A model generated the notes under the pieces. The model did not search any database. It saw only the letters and a list, made by a program, of their open reading frames with translations, and was not told the DNA's origin. DNA of 36,354 nt from Streptomyces sp. UNOB3_S3 (lineage in GTDB: Bacteria; Actinomycetota; Actinomycetes; Streptomycetales; Streptomycetaceae), in NCBI RefSeq assembly GCF_020740895.1, contig NZ_JAILXP010000020.1, positions 1-36,354 of the forward strand, in the 5' to 3' direction. Both the position numbers and the translations under genes were made by a program. This document shows positions 24,822 to 31,954 of the stretch, piece by piece; position 1 is the stretch's first letter; every line of letters starts with the position of its first letter.

Positions 24822-26810
24822 TCAGCGCAGCTCCGTCAGCTTGGAGCCGTCCTCCAGACGGGCCGTCAGCTCGGCCCGGGCGCCCTGCCGGGCGGGCACG
24901 GCCAGGAGCGGGCCCCGTTCGCTGCCGTGCACATCGCCGGTCGCCGTGACGGAGGCGACGTCGCCGCCGCCCGCCGCCAGCGCGTACCAGGTGCCGCCCG
25001 GGGACTTCCACAGGGCGCCCGCCAGGACGTGGGGGTCGCGGGCCCCGCAGGCGGGCGTGGACTCGGCGCGGGCGACGACCGCGGCGGGCGCGCCGGCCCG
25101 GCCGCCGGGGGCCAGGAACTGGGCCAGCACCCGGCTGCCCGCGCCGCGCCAGGTCTCGGCCCGGGTGCAGAACCACTCCGCGCTCCCGGCGGCCCCGGGC
25201 AGCGTCTGGGTGGCGAACTGCCAGGAGTTCACCGAGCGCACGCCCTGCCCCCGCACGGTCGTCAGCCGGCAGGCCGTATGGGCCCAGGCCGCGCGGTCCT
25301 TGGCGCCGGTCGCGTCGTGCGGGGAGGCGGGGGCGCCCGCGGTGAGCCGGGCGGGGAGCAGCTCGCCGAGGTCGGTGACCAGGTGGTCGCCGAGGCGGAG
25401 GGCCGTCCAGGCGTGGCAGTCGCTCGCGCCGGCGGGGCTGGGCACGGAGTCGGTGACGCCGTCGGCGCCCCGGCGCAGCGGCTCGTCGGCGGCGCCCGGG
25501 GCGAGCAGGTCCCGTACGGCGGTGCCGTCGATCCAGGGGGCGGTCAGATAGCGGACGTTGCCGTCGGTGCGGCCGACGACGAGCGCGGCGGCGGTGGCGG
25601 TGTCGGCCGCGTCGGCGCGGGCGAAGTCCAGGGCGGCGGCGCCGGCGTCACCGTCCTTGGACTCGGCGTAGCGCACGACGCGCAGCCCGTCGTGGAACAG
25701 CACGACCGTCGCCGCGTCGACGTCGCCCGCGTACAGCAGCTGCGGGGGTCCGGCGGCGGGCCCGGTGGCGGTGCCGGGCGTCGCGGTGACCTGCACGGAG
25801 GAGCCGGGCCGGGCCCAGACGGCCAGGGCCCGGCGCAGCAGCTCCTTGTCGCCGGTGCGGCCGCCGCGCGCGGGCCAGGAGGCGAAGCCGGGGCGGTCGG
25901 CGCTCCTCCACGCGGTGGGGGCGACCGTGACCAGCCGCGCCGGGTCGAGGGCCTGCTCGGCGGCCGCGTTCCGCGCGTACGGGGGCGCGGCCGCGCCGTC
26001 CGGGCCCCAGCCGCCGTCGGGCAGGGCGATCAGCGTCCCGCACACCAGGACCGCCGCGGCGGCGGCCAGGGCGGCCCTGGTGTGCTGGCGGCGGCGCATC
26101 AGGTCGGTGGGCCGGGCCTGGAGGGAGCACGGGTCGAACTCCACCGACTCCAGCAGCGAGGCGTCCCGGCTGCCGGGCGGGAGCCGCACCCCGTCGGCCT
26201 CGGTCAGCGCCGCGCCCGGCTCCAGCACCCCGGCGGCGGCCAGCATCCGCACCACGTCGCGCTCGTCCGGCAGCTCCAGCGCGCGCAGCGCGTAGGCGGC
26301 GCGGCCGGGCGCGGAGAGCGCGGCCAGCGCCTGGTCGAGCACGAGCTCGTCGGCGCCGCCCGAGCGCGGGAACAGCCGCAGCCCCCACACCTGCGGGAGC
26401 AGCGGCGGCAGCTGCCCGGGGCGGGGCAGCCCGAACCGGCCGCGCGGGCGCGAGGCGGCCAGCGCGGACTCCAGCACCCGCTGCCGGACGTAGGCGTACC
26501 CCGGGTCCTCCGGCGACCGCCGGTCCCCCCGGGGGCCCGGCAGGACGGGCTCCTCGTCCCGCGCGCCCGCCCTGCCCCGGGGCAGGGCCCGCTGGACGAG
26601 GGCGTGGGCGGTCAGCACCCGCCGGTTCCGGCCCAGCGACGGCGGCAGCACCAGGTAGGCGAGCCGTACCAGCCGCGGATAGTGCTCGATGAGCGCGGCC
26701 TCGGCCTGCTCGACGTCGACGGTGGGCGGGGCGGGGGGCCGGGTGGCCGTTGCTTGCTGCTGCACGTAGGTAGAACGAGTGAATGATGGGATGGTCACTT
26801 CACCCGTCAC
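24822..26810 (-). CDS. Protein with sigma-factor-like N-terminus and one membrane segment (662 aa)
   Basis: Residues 30-60 (VEQAEAALIEHYPRLVRLAY) resemble region 2 of ECF sigma factors, and about 155-200 (LDQALAALSAPGRAAYALRALELPDE) resembles the start of region 4. The DNA-recognition part looks degenerate. A single hydrophobic segment at about 242-262 (ALAAAAAVLVCGTLIALP) leads to a 400-residue domain, predicted outside the cell, with several Cys and Trp (SDCHAWTALRLGD, AWAHTACRLTTV, AEWFCTRAETW). It could be a membrane-tethered remnant or regulator derived from a sigma factor. The GTG at 26810 has no clear ribosome site; GTG 26798 is an alternative. The extracellular part is not recognised. 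Confidence 0.65.
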   Translation of the reverse strand: MTGEVTIPSFTRSTYVQQQATATRPPAPPTVDVEQAEAALIEHYPRLVRLAYLVLPPSLGRNRRVLTAHALVQRALPRGRAGARDEEPVLPGPRGDRRSPEDPGYAYVRQRVLESALAASRPRGRFGLPRPGQLPPLLPQVWGLRLFPRSGGADELVLDQALAALSAPGRAAYALRALELPDERDVVRMLAAAGVLEPGAALTEADGVRLPPGSRDASLLESVEFDPCSLQARPTDLMRRRQHTRAALAAAAAVLVCGTLIALPDGGWGPDGAAAPPYARNAAAEQALDPARLVTVAPTAWRSADRPGFASWPARGGRTGDKELLRRALAVWARPGSSVQVTATPGTATGPAAGPPQLLYAGDVDAATVVLFHDGLRVVRYAESKDGDAGAAALDFARADAADTATAAALVVGRTDGNVRYLTAPWIDGTAVRDLLAPGAADEPLRRGADGVTDSVPSPAGASDCHAWTALRLGDHLVTDLGELLPARLTAGAPASPHDATGAKDRAAWAHTACRLTTVRGQGVRSVNSWQFATQTLPGAAGSAEWFCTRAETWRGAGSRVLAQFLAPGGRAGAPAAVVARAESTPACGARDPHVLAGALWKSPGGTWYALAAGGGDVASVTATGDVHGSERGPLLAVPARQGARAELTARLEDGSKLTELR

Positions 26811-26816
26811 CCGAGT

Positions 26817-26842
26817 GGGCGGCTCACCCGAGCGGGCCGCCC
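26817..26842 (-). terminator. Weak hairpin between the phosphatase and the 662-aa protein gene
   Basis: GGGCGGC (26817-26823) pairs with GCCGCCC (26836-26842), with a 12-nt loop. It overlaps two near-copies of TCACCCGAGYGGGC (26807-26820 and 26824-26837). It lies 24 nt past the phosphatase stop and just upstream of the next start, so terminator and operator are both possible. Confidence 0.35.
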
Positions 26843-26865
26843 GGGCTCCCGCCGGGGCGTCCGCG

Positions 26866-27672
26866 CTAGGCGACGCAGCGCGCCCGGATCCGGTCCACCG
26901 CCGCGTCCGGGATGCCGAGGCCGTCGCGCACGTACCCCGTCACCCCGCCGTACGCCCGGTGCATCTCCTCCAGCGCCACCGCCAGATAGCCGGGCCGCAC
27001 GCCGAGGATGGCGTCGACGATGGCCGGGTCGCCGCCGGCGTCCGTGAAGCGGTCGATGACCGGCTTGAACGCCGCCCGCACGGCCGGCTCCACCGCCAGG
27101 TACTCCCGCTCGACCGTCGCCTCGTCCGCCCCGAGCAGCAGCAGGACGAGCGTCGCCGCCCAGCCCGTGCGGTCCTTGCCCGCCGTGCAGTGGAAGAGCA
27201 GCGGCCCGCAGTCCGGCTCGGCGAGCGTGGTCAGCAGCAGCCGGAAGGCCTGGCAGGCGGACTCGGAGGTGACGAAGGAGCGGTAGACGTCGCTCATCAC
27301 TTTCTCGGCCTTGCCGCCGCCCAGGTGCTCCTCGGCGGCGGCCGGGCTGCCGAGGACGTCCTCCAGCTTGCCGGGGACCTGGTCGCCGTCGCCGGGGTGG
27401 GTCGCGCCCGGTCCGGCGAAGACGTCCGCGACGATCAGGCGGGCGCCCTCGGGCAGCCGGTCGGGCCGCTCGCGGCGCTCGTTCTCGCTGCGCAGGTCCA
27501 CCACCGTGTGGACGCCGAGGGCGGCGACGGCCGGGTCGGCCACCGGGTCGAGGCGGTCGAGCCCTCCGGAGCGCAGCAGCAGTCCGGGCCGGACGGCGGA
27601 GTTGCCGACGAGCGCGATGCCGCCGAGGTCGCGGAGGTTCGTGATCGTCGAGGCGTCGAACTGCTGGGGCAT
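26866..27672 (-). CDS. Tyrosine-protein phosphatase (PTP, Y_phosphatase3 type)
   Basis: A 268-aa cytoplasmic phosphatase with the complete P-loop HCTAGKDRTG (nucleophile Cys162, Arg168) and the N-terminal signature NLRDLGG, RPGLLLRSGGLDRL, VVDLRSENER typical of actinobacterial PTP-like and lipid-phosphatase enzymes (PtpB relatives). It could act on phosphotyrosine proteins or phosphoinositides. GGGAGA precedes ATG 27672. A short AT-rich gap separates it from the rhomboid-like gene on the same strand, so it may have its own promoter. Confidence 0.88.
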   Translation of the reverse strand: MPQQFDASTITNLRDLGGIALVGNSAVRPGLLLRSGGLDRLDPVADPAVAALGVHTVVDLRSENERRERPDRLPEGARLIVADVFAGPGATHPGDGDQVPGKLEDVLGSPAAAEEHLGGGKAEKVMSDVYRSFVTSESACQAFRLLLTTLAEPDCGPLLFHCTAGKDRTGWAATLVLLLLGADEATVEREYLAVEPAVRAAFKPVIDRFTDAGGDPAIVDAILGVRPGYLAVALEEMHRAYGGVTGYVRDGLGIPDAAVDRIRARCVA

Positions 27673-27723
27673 GGGCCGGTCTCCCTCATCCGCTTTTTGC
27701 GGCTTATCGCATTTTCTGCCCTC
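27673..27723 (-). promoter_or_regulatory. AT-rich gap upstream of the phosphatase gene
   Basis: A 51-nt gap with T/A runs unusual for the window, including CCGC-TTTTT-GCGG (27690-27702). Read on the minus strand it could hold a -10 element (for example GATAAG) for the phosphatase gene. Read as an RNA end for the rhomboid-like gene, the small stem with its A/T run is also plausible. Confidence 0.35.
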
Positions 27724-28383
27724 TTATTGTGAGGAACGCCGGCCGAGTCCGCGACGGCGCCCCCTGACCAGCGCCGGGCCCAGCCCCAGGCCCAGCGTCA
27801 GCGCCAGCAGGTGACCCACGTCCGTGAAGGTCGTCCGGCCCCGCCCCCGGAGACAGGGCCGGACACCGAGCGTGAGCAGTGCCGCGCAGGCGGCCGTCCG
27901 GGCCCGGCCGCGCGGCAGGGCGGCCGCCAGGGCGCCCGCGACGGCGTTGAGGCCGTAGCTGACGCCCACGTCCGTCGCGGACCGCGTCCGGGGCCCGGCG
28001 CGCAGGGCGCGCAGCCCCGCGTGGACGAGGAGCGAGGCGCCCACGTGCCCGTAGGCGAAGGCGCCCGCCGCCCACCACGCTCCGTAGGCGTACTCCGTGT
28101 ACCCCAGCACCGCCAGCAGGAGCAGCGCGTACGGCAGCTCCATGGGGGCCTCGACCAGGAAGGCGCTGCCGCCGAGGGTGTCCCAGCGGCCGGCGTCGAG
28201 ATTGTCGACGTTGGTGGAGCACCGGCGCAGCAGGCGCCCGCGTGCCTCCGGCGTGAGCAGGCGCCGCACGGCGTACGCGCCCAGCTGCACGCCCCCTACA
28301 TAGACGGGGGCGAACAGCGGGAACGCACGGGGTGTCCGGGGTATCCCGGGTATCCCGGGTATCCGGGACGGTTTCCGGGACAC
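27724..28383 (-). CDS. Rhomboid-like integral membrane protein
   Basis: A 219-aa membrane protein with about six segments, resembling the actinobacterial rhomboid-like (Rhomboid_2) group: STNVDNLDAGRWDTLGGSAFLVE after the first segment, then HVGASLLVHAGLRA, DVGVSYGLNAVAGAL (possible catalytic Ser) and TDVGHLLALTLGLGLG (possible catalytic His). The canonical GxSG is replaced by VSYG, so protease activity is uncertain. The start is GTG 28383 with GAGGAA immediately upstream, 4 nt after the response-regulator stop, so coupling is likely. The N-terminal Ile-Pro-Gly repeat is encoded by a short tandem DNA repeat and may vary between strains. Confidence 0.7.
   Translation of the reverse strand: MSRKPSRIPGIPGIPRTPRAFPLFAPVYVGGVQLGAYAVRRLLTPEARGRLLRRCSTNVDNLDAGRWDTLGGSAFLVEAPMELPYALLLLAVLGYTEYAYGAWWAAGAFAYGHVGASLLVHAGLRALRAGPRTRSATDVGVSYGLNAVAGALAAALPRGRARTAACAALLTLGVRPCLRGRGRTTFTDVGHLLALTLGLGLGPALVRGRRRGLGRRSSQ
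28341..28367. repeat. Tandem 9-nt repeat in the rhomboid-like gene
   Basis: GTATCCCGG occurs twice perfectly (28341-28349, 28350-28358) and once altered (28359-28367). It keeps the reading frame and encodes Ile-Pro-Gly copies near the N-terminus. A 9-nt unit can gain or lose copies without a frameshift. Confidence 0.8.
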
Positions 28384-28387
28384 TTCC

Positions 28388-29035
28388 TCACCCCCGGTCG
28401 AGGTAGGCCAGCACCGCCAGCACCCGGCGGTTGTCGTCGTCGGACGGCGGAAGCCCGAGCTTCCCGAAGATGTTGGACGTGTGCTTGGCGATCGCCCGCT
28501 CGGTCACCGTCAGCCGCTCGGCGATCGCCGTGTTGGACCGGCCCTGCGCCATCAGCTCCATCACCTCGCGCTCGCGCGGCGTGAGCCCCGCCATCGGCCG
28601 GTCCTTCTCACGCCGCGTCAGCAGCTGCGAGATGACCTGCGGATCCATCGCCGTGCCGCCCGCCGCGACGCGCCGCACGGCGTCGACGAACTGCTCCGCG
28701 TCGAAGACCCGGTCCTTCAGCAGATAGCCGACGCCGCCACTGCCGTCCGCGAGCAACTCCCGCGCGTAGAGCTGCTCCACGTGCTGCGACAGCACCAGCA
28801 CCGGCAGTCCCGGGGTGGCCCGGCGGGCGGCCAGGGCGCACTGGAGGCCCTCGTCGGTGAAGGACGGCGGCAGCCGCACGTCCACCACCGCCACGTCCGG
28901 CCGCTCCTCGGCCAGGGCCCGGGTCAGCTCCGGACCGCTGGCCACCGCCGCCGCGATCTCGAAGCCGTACGCCTCCAGCAGCCGGACCAGACCGTCCCGC
29001 AGCAGGAACAGGTCCTCGGCGAGCACTACGCGCAC
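28388..29035 (-). CDS. NarL/LuxR-type response regulator
   Basis: A 215-aa two-component response regulator. The receiver domain (1-120) has the acidic pair Glu7/Asp8, phospho-acceptor Asp52 (VAVVDVRLPP), Ser83 and Lys107 (YLLKDR). A LuxR-type HTH occupies about 150-195 (LTPREREVMELMAQGRSNTAIAERL, TERAIAKHTSNIFGKLGL). GTG 29035 has GGAGGG upstream and overlaps the end of the cupin gene by 10 nt. The cognate kinase is very likely the histidine kinase two genes upstream (29593-30852). Confidence 0.92.
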   Translation of the reverse strand: MRVVLAEDLFLLRDGLVRLLEAYGFEIAAAVASGPELTRALAEERPDVAVVDVRLPPSFTDEGLQCALAARRATPGLPVLVLSQHVEQLYARELLADGSGGVGYLLKDRVFDAEQFVDAVRRVAAGGTAMDPQVISQLLTRREKDRPMAGLTPREREVMELMAQGRSNTAIAERLTVTERAIAKHTSNIFGKLGLPPSDDDNRRVLAVLAYLDRG

Positions 29036-29514
29036 GGGCCCTCCGCGAGCGTGAAGTCTTCGTAGTCGAAGCCGGGGGAGACGATGCAGGTCACCAGCAC
29101 CGGATCGGTGCCCGCCGGCTCGGCGGACTGCCACACCCCGCCTGGGACCAGCCCCTGCGGCAGCTCGCCCCGCTCGACGCCGGCGCCCAGAACGAGCTCC
29201 TCGGCGCCGGCGTCGTCGGGCTCCGGGCCGTCGCCGCCCAGCCGCAGCCGCAGCGGGCCGCCCCGGTGCCAGAGCCACAGCTCGTCCGAGCGGACCCGGT
29301 GCCAGCGGGAGCGCTCACCGGGGTGGAGCAGGAAGTAGATGCCGGTGGCGTGGGGGCGCGGGCCCGGGTACCCCTCCGGGACGGCCGTGCCGGAGGTCCG
29401 CCAGGTCTCCCGGAACCAGCCGCCCTCGACATGCGGGCGCAGGTCCAGGAGGGAGACGAGCCCGGAGCGTTCGGTGGAGCTTTCGTCGGTGAAGCTTTCG
29501 GAGGCTTCGGTCAT
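29026..29514 (-). CDS. Cupin-fold protein (DUF985/cupin_5)
   Basis: A 162-aa protein of the DUF985 cupin family: LLDLRPHVEGGWFRETWRTS at the N-terminus, then GIYFLLHPGERSRWHRVRSDELWLWH with the cupin His residues, RLGGD and the C-terminal LVTCIVSPGFDYEDFTLA. The family forms a small beta-barrel that may bind a metal or sugar; no enzyme activity is established. ATG 29514 was chosen as the start of the conserved part. It sits between the histidine kinase and the response regulator and overlaps the latter, so it is part of the operon and could tune or sense for that pair. Confidence 0.85.
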   Translation of the reverse strand: MTEASESFTDESSTERSGLVSLLDLRPHVEGGWFRETWRTSGTAVPEGYPGPRPHATGIYFLLHPGERSRWHRVRSDELWLWHRGGPLRLRLGGDGPEPDDAGAEELVLGAGVERGELPQGLVPGGVWQSAEPAGTDPVLVTCIVSPGFDYEDFTLAEGPCA

Positions 29515-29538
29515 GAGCCCACTCTGCCACCGGCCTCC

Positions 29539-29604
29539 CGCCCCGGGGTCACCGGGTGAGCGCCCCGGGGTCACCGGGTGAGCGCCCCGGGGTCACCGGG
29601 TGAG
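29539..29604. repeat. Three perfect tandem copies of a 22-bp unit
   Basis: Units at 29539-29560, 29561-29582 and 29583-29604 are identical. Each holds CCCCGGGG and the 11-nt palindrome TCACCGGGTGA. The third unit contains the last codons and TGA of the histidine kinase gene; the first two lie between it and the cupin gene. The unit length is not a multiple of three, so the copies read differently. Confidence 0.9.
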
Positions 29605-30852
29605 CGCGCAGGGGATCTCCATCGTCACCATCGTCGGGCCGCCCGCCGGGCTGCTGACGGCCAGCACACCGTCGAAGGCGCCCAGCCGGCGCTCGATGCC
29701 GCGCAGCCCCGAGCCGCCCGCCGGGTCGGCCCCGCCGCGGCCGTTGTCGGTCACCGCGATCCGCAGGGTGCCCTCCACGTGCCGGACGTCCAGCCAGATC
29801 CGGGCGGCGCCGGAGTGCTTGGCCGCGTTGGTGAGGGCCTCGCTGATCGCGAAGTAGGCGGCCGACTCGACCGGTTCGGCCGCCCGGCCCGCCAGCTCCA
29901 CGTCCACCTCGACGGCGAGCGGCAGCCGCAGCGCCAGGGCGCGCACGGCGTCGGCGAGCCCCCGCTCGGCCAGCACGGGCGGGTGGATGCCCCGGACGAG
30001 GTCGCGCAGCTCGGTGAGGGTCTCCGCGGTGCCGGCCCGGGTGGCCGCCAGCAGCCGCTTGGCCTCGGCGGGGTCCTTCTCGATCAGCGCCTCGACGGTG
30101 CCCAGGCTCATGCCCATGGCCACGAGCCGGGCCTGCGCCCCGTCGTGCAGATCGCGCTCGATGCGGCGCAGTTCGGCGGCGGAGCTGTCCACGGCCTCGT
30201 GCCGGGTCTCGGTGAGCCGGTCGACGCGCCGGGCCAGCTCGGTCTCCCGGGTGGGCCGCAGGAAGACCGCGGCCAGCCGGAAGTGGGCGCGTAGCAGACG
30301 GGGGTTGACGAAGAGCCCGAGGACGCCGAGGGCGAGGCCGAGGCCGGCCGCCATGTTCGCCGACGTCTGGCCGGTGATGTGGATGAACGCGAACCACTCG
30401 TTGCCCCCGGCGTTCACGATCGGCTTCCAGACGCCGAGGGCCAGCACCGGGCCCCAGACCGCGTACACCAGCAGGATGGCCGGAAGCATCGCGGTGAGGA
30501 TGCCGCCCGTCATCTGGACCAGCAGCCACTGCGCGTCCCGCCAGGTGGTGCGGTCCTTGAGCAGGGCCAGGCACAGCTCGACCCGGCCGGTGATCCCGCC
30601 CTTGACCGCGGGCGGCGGCCCGTAGGGCACCGGGATGCGCAGCCCGGACCAGTCCAGGGCCTGGGCCCGGCACTGATCGGAGTGGGCCCGGACGGCCTTC
30701 AGCACGAGCGGGGTCGTGAACAGCCCCACGCCCAGCACGATCAGGACGACCGACACCATCGTGAACGCGAACAGCACGGTCGCCGTCACCGCCCCGGACA
30801 CCGCCAGCCAGAATCCGCGCGCCCCGGCCAGCAGGCCTTCCCGGACCTTCAT
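29593..30852 (-). CDS. Two-component sensor histidine kinase (NarL/DesK class)
   Basis: A 419-aa membrane kinase. Hydrophobic segments occur at about 15-50, 110-135 and 160-185. The HisKA_3 dimerisation motif RRIERDLHDGAQARLV has phospho-acceptor His236. The HATPase domain has the N-box ISEALTNAAKHSGA and G-boxes DNGRGG and GSGLRGIERR. It autophosphorylates and passes phosphate to a NarL-type regulator, here most likely 28388-29035. ATG 30852 follows GAGAGGGAACG. The final codons and stop fall inside the third copy of the 22-bp repeat. Confidence 0.92.
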   Translation of the reverse strand: MKVREGLLAGARGFWLAVSGAVTATVLFAFTMVSVVLIVLGVGLFTTPLVLKAVRAHSDQCRAQALDWSGLRIPVPYGPPPAVKGGITGRVELCLALLKDRTTWRDAQWLLVQMTGGILTAMLPAILLVYAVWGPVLALGVWKPIVNAGGNEWFAFIHITGQTSANMAAGLGLALGVLGLFVNPRLLRAHFRLAAVFLRPTRETELARRVDRLTETRHEAVDSSAAELRRIERDLHDGAQARLVAMGMSLGTVEALIEKDPAEAKRLLAATRAGTAETLTELRDLVRGIHPPVLAERGLADAVRALALRLPLAVEVDVELAGRAAEPVESAAYFAISEALTNAAKHSGAARIWLDVRHVEGTLRIAVTDNGRGGADPAGGSGLRGIERRLGAFDGVLAVSSPAGGPTMVTMEIPCALTR

Positions 30853-30874
30853 CGTTCCCTCTCCCCACAGGTTG

Positions 30875-30904
30875 TCCCGCGGGCCGTGGAAGCGGCCCGC
30901 GGGA
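30875..30904 (-). terminator. Strong hairpin between the winged-helix gene and the histidine kinase gene
   Basis: TCCCGCGGGCCG (30875-30886) pairs perfectly with CGGCCCGCGGGA (30893-30904) around a 6-nt loop. TTG/CAA extends the stem across a bulge. It lies about 90 nt past the winged-helix gene and 23 nt before the kinase start, and separates the two transcripts. Confidence 0.65.
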
Positions 30905-30991
30905 ACAAGTCTGCGGGGTCGGGCCGCGCCCGGTCACGGGGGCCGGCCGCCGGCCGGGGGTGTACCCAGCACCACCATCCGGGCGGGAAGA

Positions 30992-31609
30992 TCAGAGGGC
31001 GGCCGGGGGCGCGTACTTGTAGCCGACGCGGCGGACGGTGACGATCGACGAGCGGTACTCGGCGCCCATCTTGCGGCGCAGCCGGGCGACATGGACGTCG
31101 ACGGTACGGCCGTCGCCCACGTGCCCGTAGCCCCACACGGTCGTCACCAGCTGGTCGCGGGTGTGCACCCGGTGCGGGTGGGCGACGAAGTGGGCCAGCA
31201 GCTCGAACTCGAGGTAGGTCAGGTCCAGCGGGCGGCCCGCGACGCTCGCCGTCCGCTGCTCGGGGTCGATGCTCACCAGCGCGTCGCCCTCGGTGAGGGG
31301 CGCGGGCTCCCCGGCGGCCTGCCCGGCCTGTCCTGCCTGCCCGGCCGCTGCCGCCTGGCCGGCCGCTCCGGTCTGCCCGGCCTCGGCGTGCTCGGCCGGT
31401 ACGAGCACCAGGTAGCCGATCATCGGCGGCCGGCCCGGCAGGGTGGGCAGCGCGTGCTGGGGCGCCGGCAGCCAGGTCGCCCCGGCGTGCAGCAGCTCGG
31501 CGACCGGCGGCACCTCGTCCGGGGCCACGGCACGCAGCCGGTGGCGGCGGTCGGCGCGGGCCTGGGCGGGGACCTGCGGGGACGCGGTGAGGGTGCGGAG
31601 GTTCGTCAT
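30992..31609 (-). CDS. OmpR/PhoB-type winged-helix regulator without receiver domain
   Basis: A 205-aa DNA-binding protein. The C-terminal 95 residues are a complete OmpR/PhoB winged helix (LDLTYLEFELLAHFVAHPHR, TRDQLVTTVWGYG, RTVDVHVARLRRKMG, VRRVGYKY). The N-terminal 75 residues have no receiver Asp. They are joined by an Ala/Gly/Gln-rich linker of about 28 residues. It cannot be phosphorylated in the usual way. ATG 31609 has an inverted repeat (31612-31624) immediately upstream in place of a clear ribosome site. A 42-codon leader ORF with two Cys codons lies 97 nt upstream on the same strand and may control it. Confidence 0.82.
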   Translation of the reverse strand: MTNLRTLTASPQVPAQARADRRHRLRAVAPDEVPPVAELLHAGATWLPAPQHALPTLPGRPPMIGYLVLVPAEHAEAGQTGAAGQAAAAGQAGQAGQAAGEPAPLTEGDALVSIDPEQRTASVAGRPLDLTYLEFELLAHFVAHPHRVHTRDQLVTTVWGYGHVGDGRTVDVHVARLRRKMGAEYRSSIVTVRRVGYKYAPPAAL

Positions 31610-31611
31610 GG

Positions 31612-31624
31612 AGAGCTCAGCTCT
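31612..31624 (-). promoter_or_regulatory. Inverted repeat at the start of the winged-helix gene
   Basis: AGAGCT (31612-31617) and AGCTCT (31619-31624) flank a single C, 2 nt from the ATG. The element covers the place of the ribosome site, so a protein or RNA structure here could block translation or act as an autoregulatory operator. Confidence 0.45.
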
Positions 31625-31692
31625 TTCGCGCGAGAGGCCGTCGAGAGGACGTGCGTGGCGCGGGCCGCTTGGCCGGAAACGTACCGGCGGCT

Positions 31693-31763
31693 GACTTCGA
31701 CGCGGGTCAGCGGGAGGAGTGGGCCTGCGCGGGAATCGCGCGACAACACACTCGGTCGAAGTC
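31693..31763 (-). promoter_or_regulatory. Inverted repeat enclosing the Cys codons of the leader ORF
   Basis: GACTTCGAC (31693-31701) and GTCGAAGTC (31755-31763) form a perfect 9-bp inverted repeat 53 nt apart. On the minus-strand RNA the 5' arm is the Asp-Phe-Asp codons just before the tandem Cys codons, and the 3' arm lies just past the stop. A ribosome stalled at the Cys codons would cover or sit beside the 5' arm, the geometry expected of translation-dependent attenuation. No terminator stem was clearly found. Confidence 0.45.
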
Positions 31764-31835
31764 GTGGTGCTGACGGGAAGGCCAGAAGGGCTCGAGGTCG
31801 AAGCGACCCGTCGCGGAGTTCTGATAGCTGGCCAT
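31707..31835 (-). CDS. 42-aa leader-peptide-like ORF with tandem Cys codons
   Basis: A 43-codon frame starting at ATG 31835 with AGGGG immediately upstream, ending at TGA 31707. The product is charged and aromatic (GRFDLEPFWPSRQHHDFDR) and then has Cys30-Cys31, both written TGT, the rarer Cys codon in Streptomyces, followed by RAIPAQAHSSR. About four fifths of its codons end in G or C. It lies 97 nt upstream of the winged-helix regulator on the same strand, with an inverted repeat around its 3' half. It looks like a regulatory leader peptide that could sense cysteine or charged tRNA-Cys. No such family is recognised by name here; it could also be a free small protein. Confidence 0.5.
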   Translation of the reverse strand: MASYQNSATGRFDLEPFWPSRQHHDFDRVCCRAIPAQAHSSR

Positions 31836-31954
31836 GCCCCTATTGAAGCATGGCCGGCGCCGGGACAGGAGCCCTGCCGATCAGTGAATACGGAACCTTG
31901 GCGATCTTGGATGTTGCTACGGGCCGGGTTACCGGCGGTCGTCCGGCAAGGTGA
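31836..31954. other. Gap between the sphingomyelinase gene and the leader ORF, no gene seen
   Basis: A 119-nt gap, relatively AT-rich at about 31880-31920. It must hold the end of the upstream minus-strand transcript and the promoter of the leader ORF. Only a short CCGG...CCGG repeat near 31931-31945 hints at a terminator. Confidence 0.4.
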
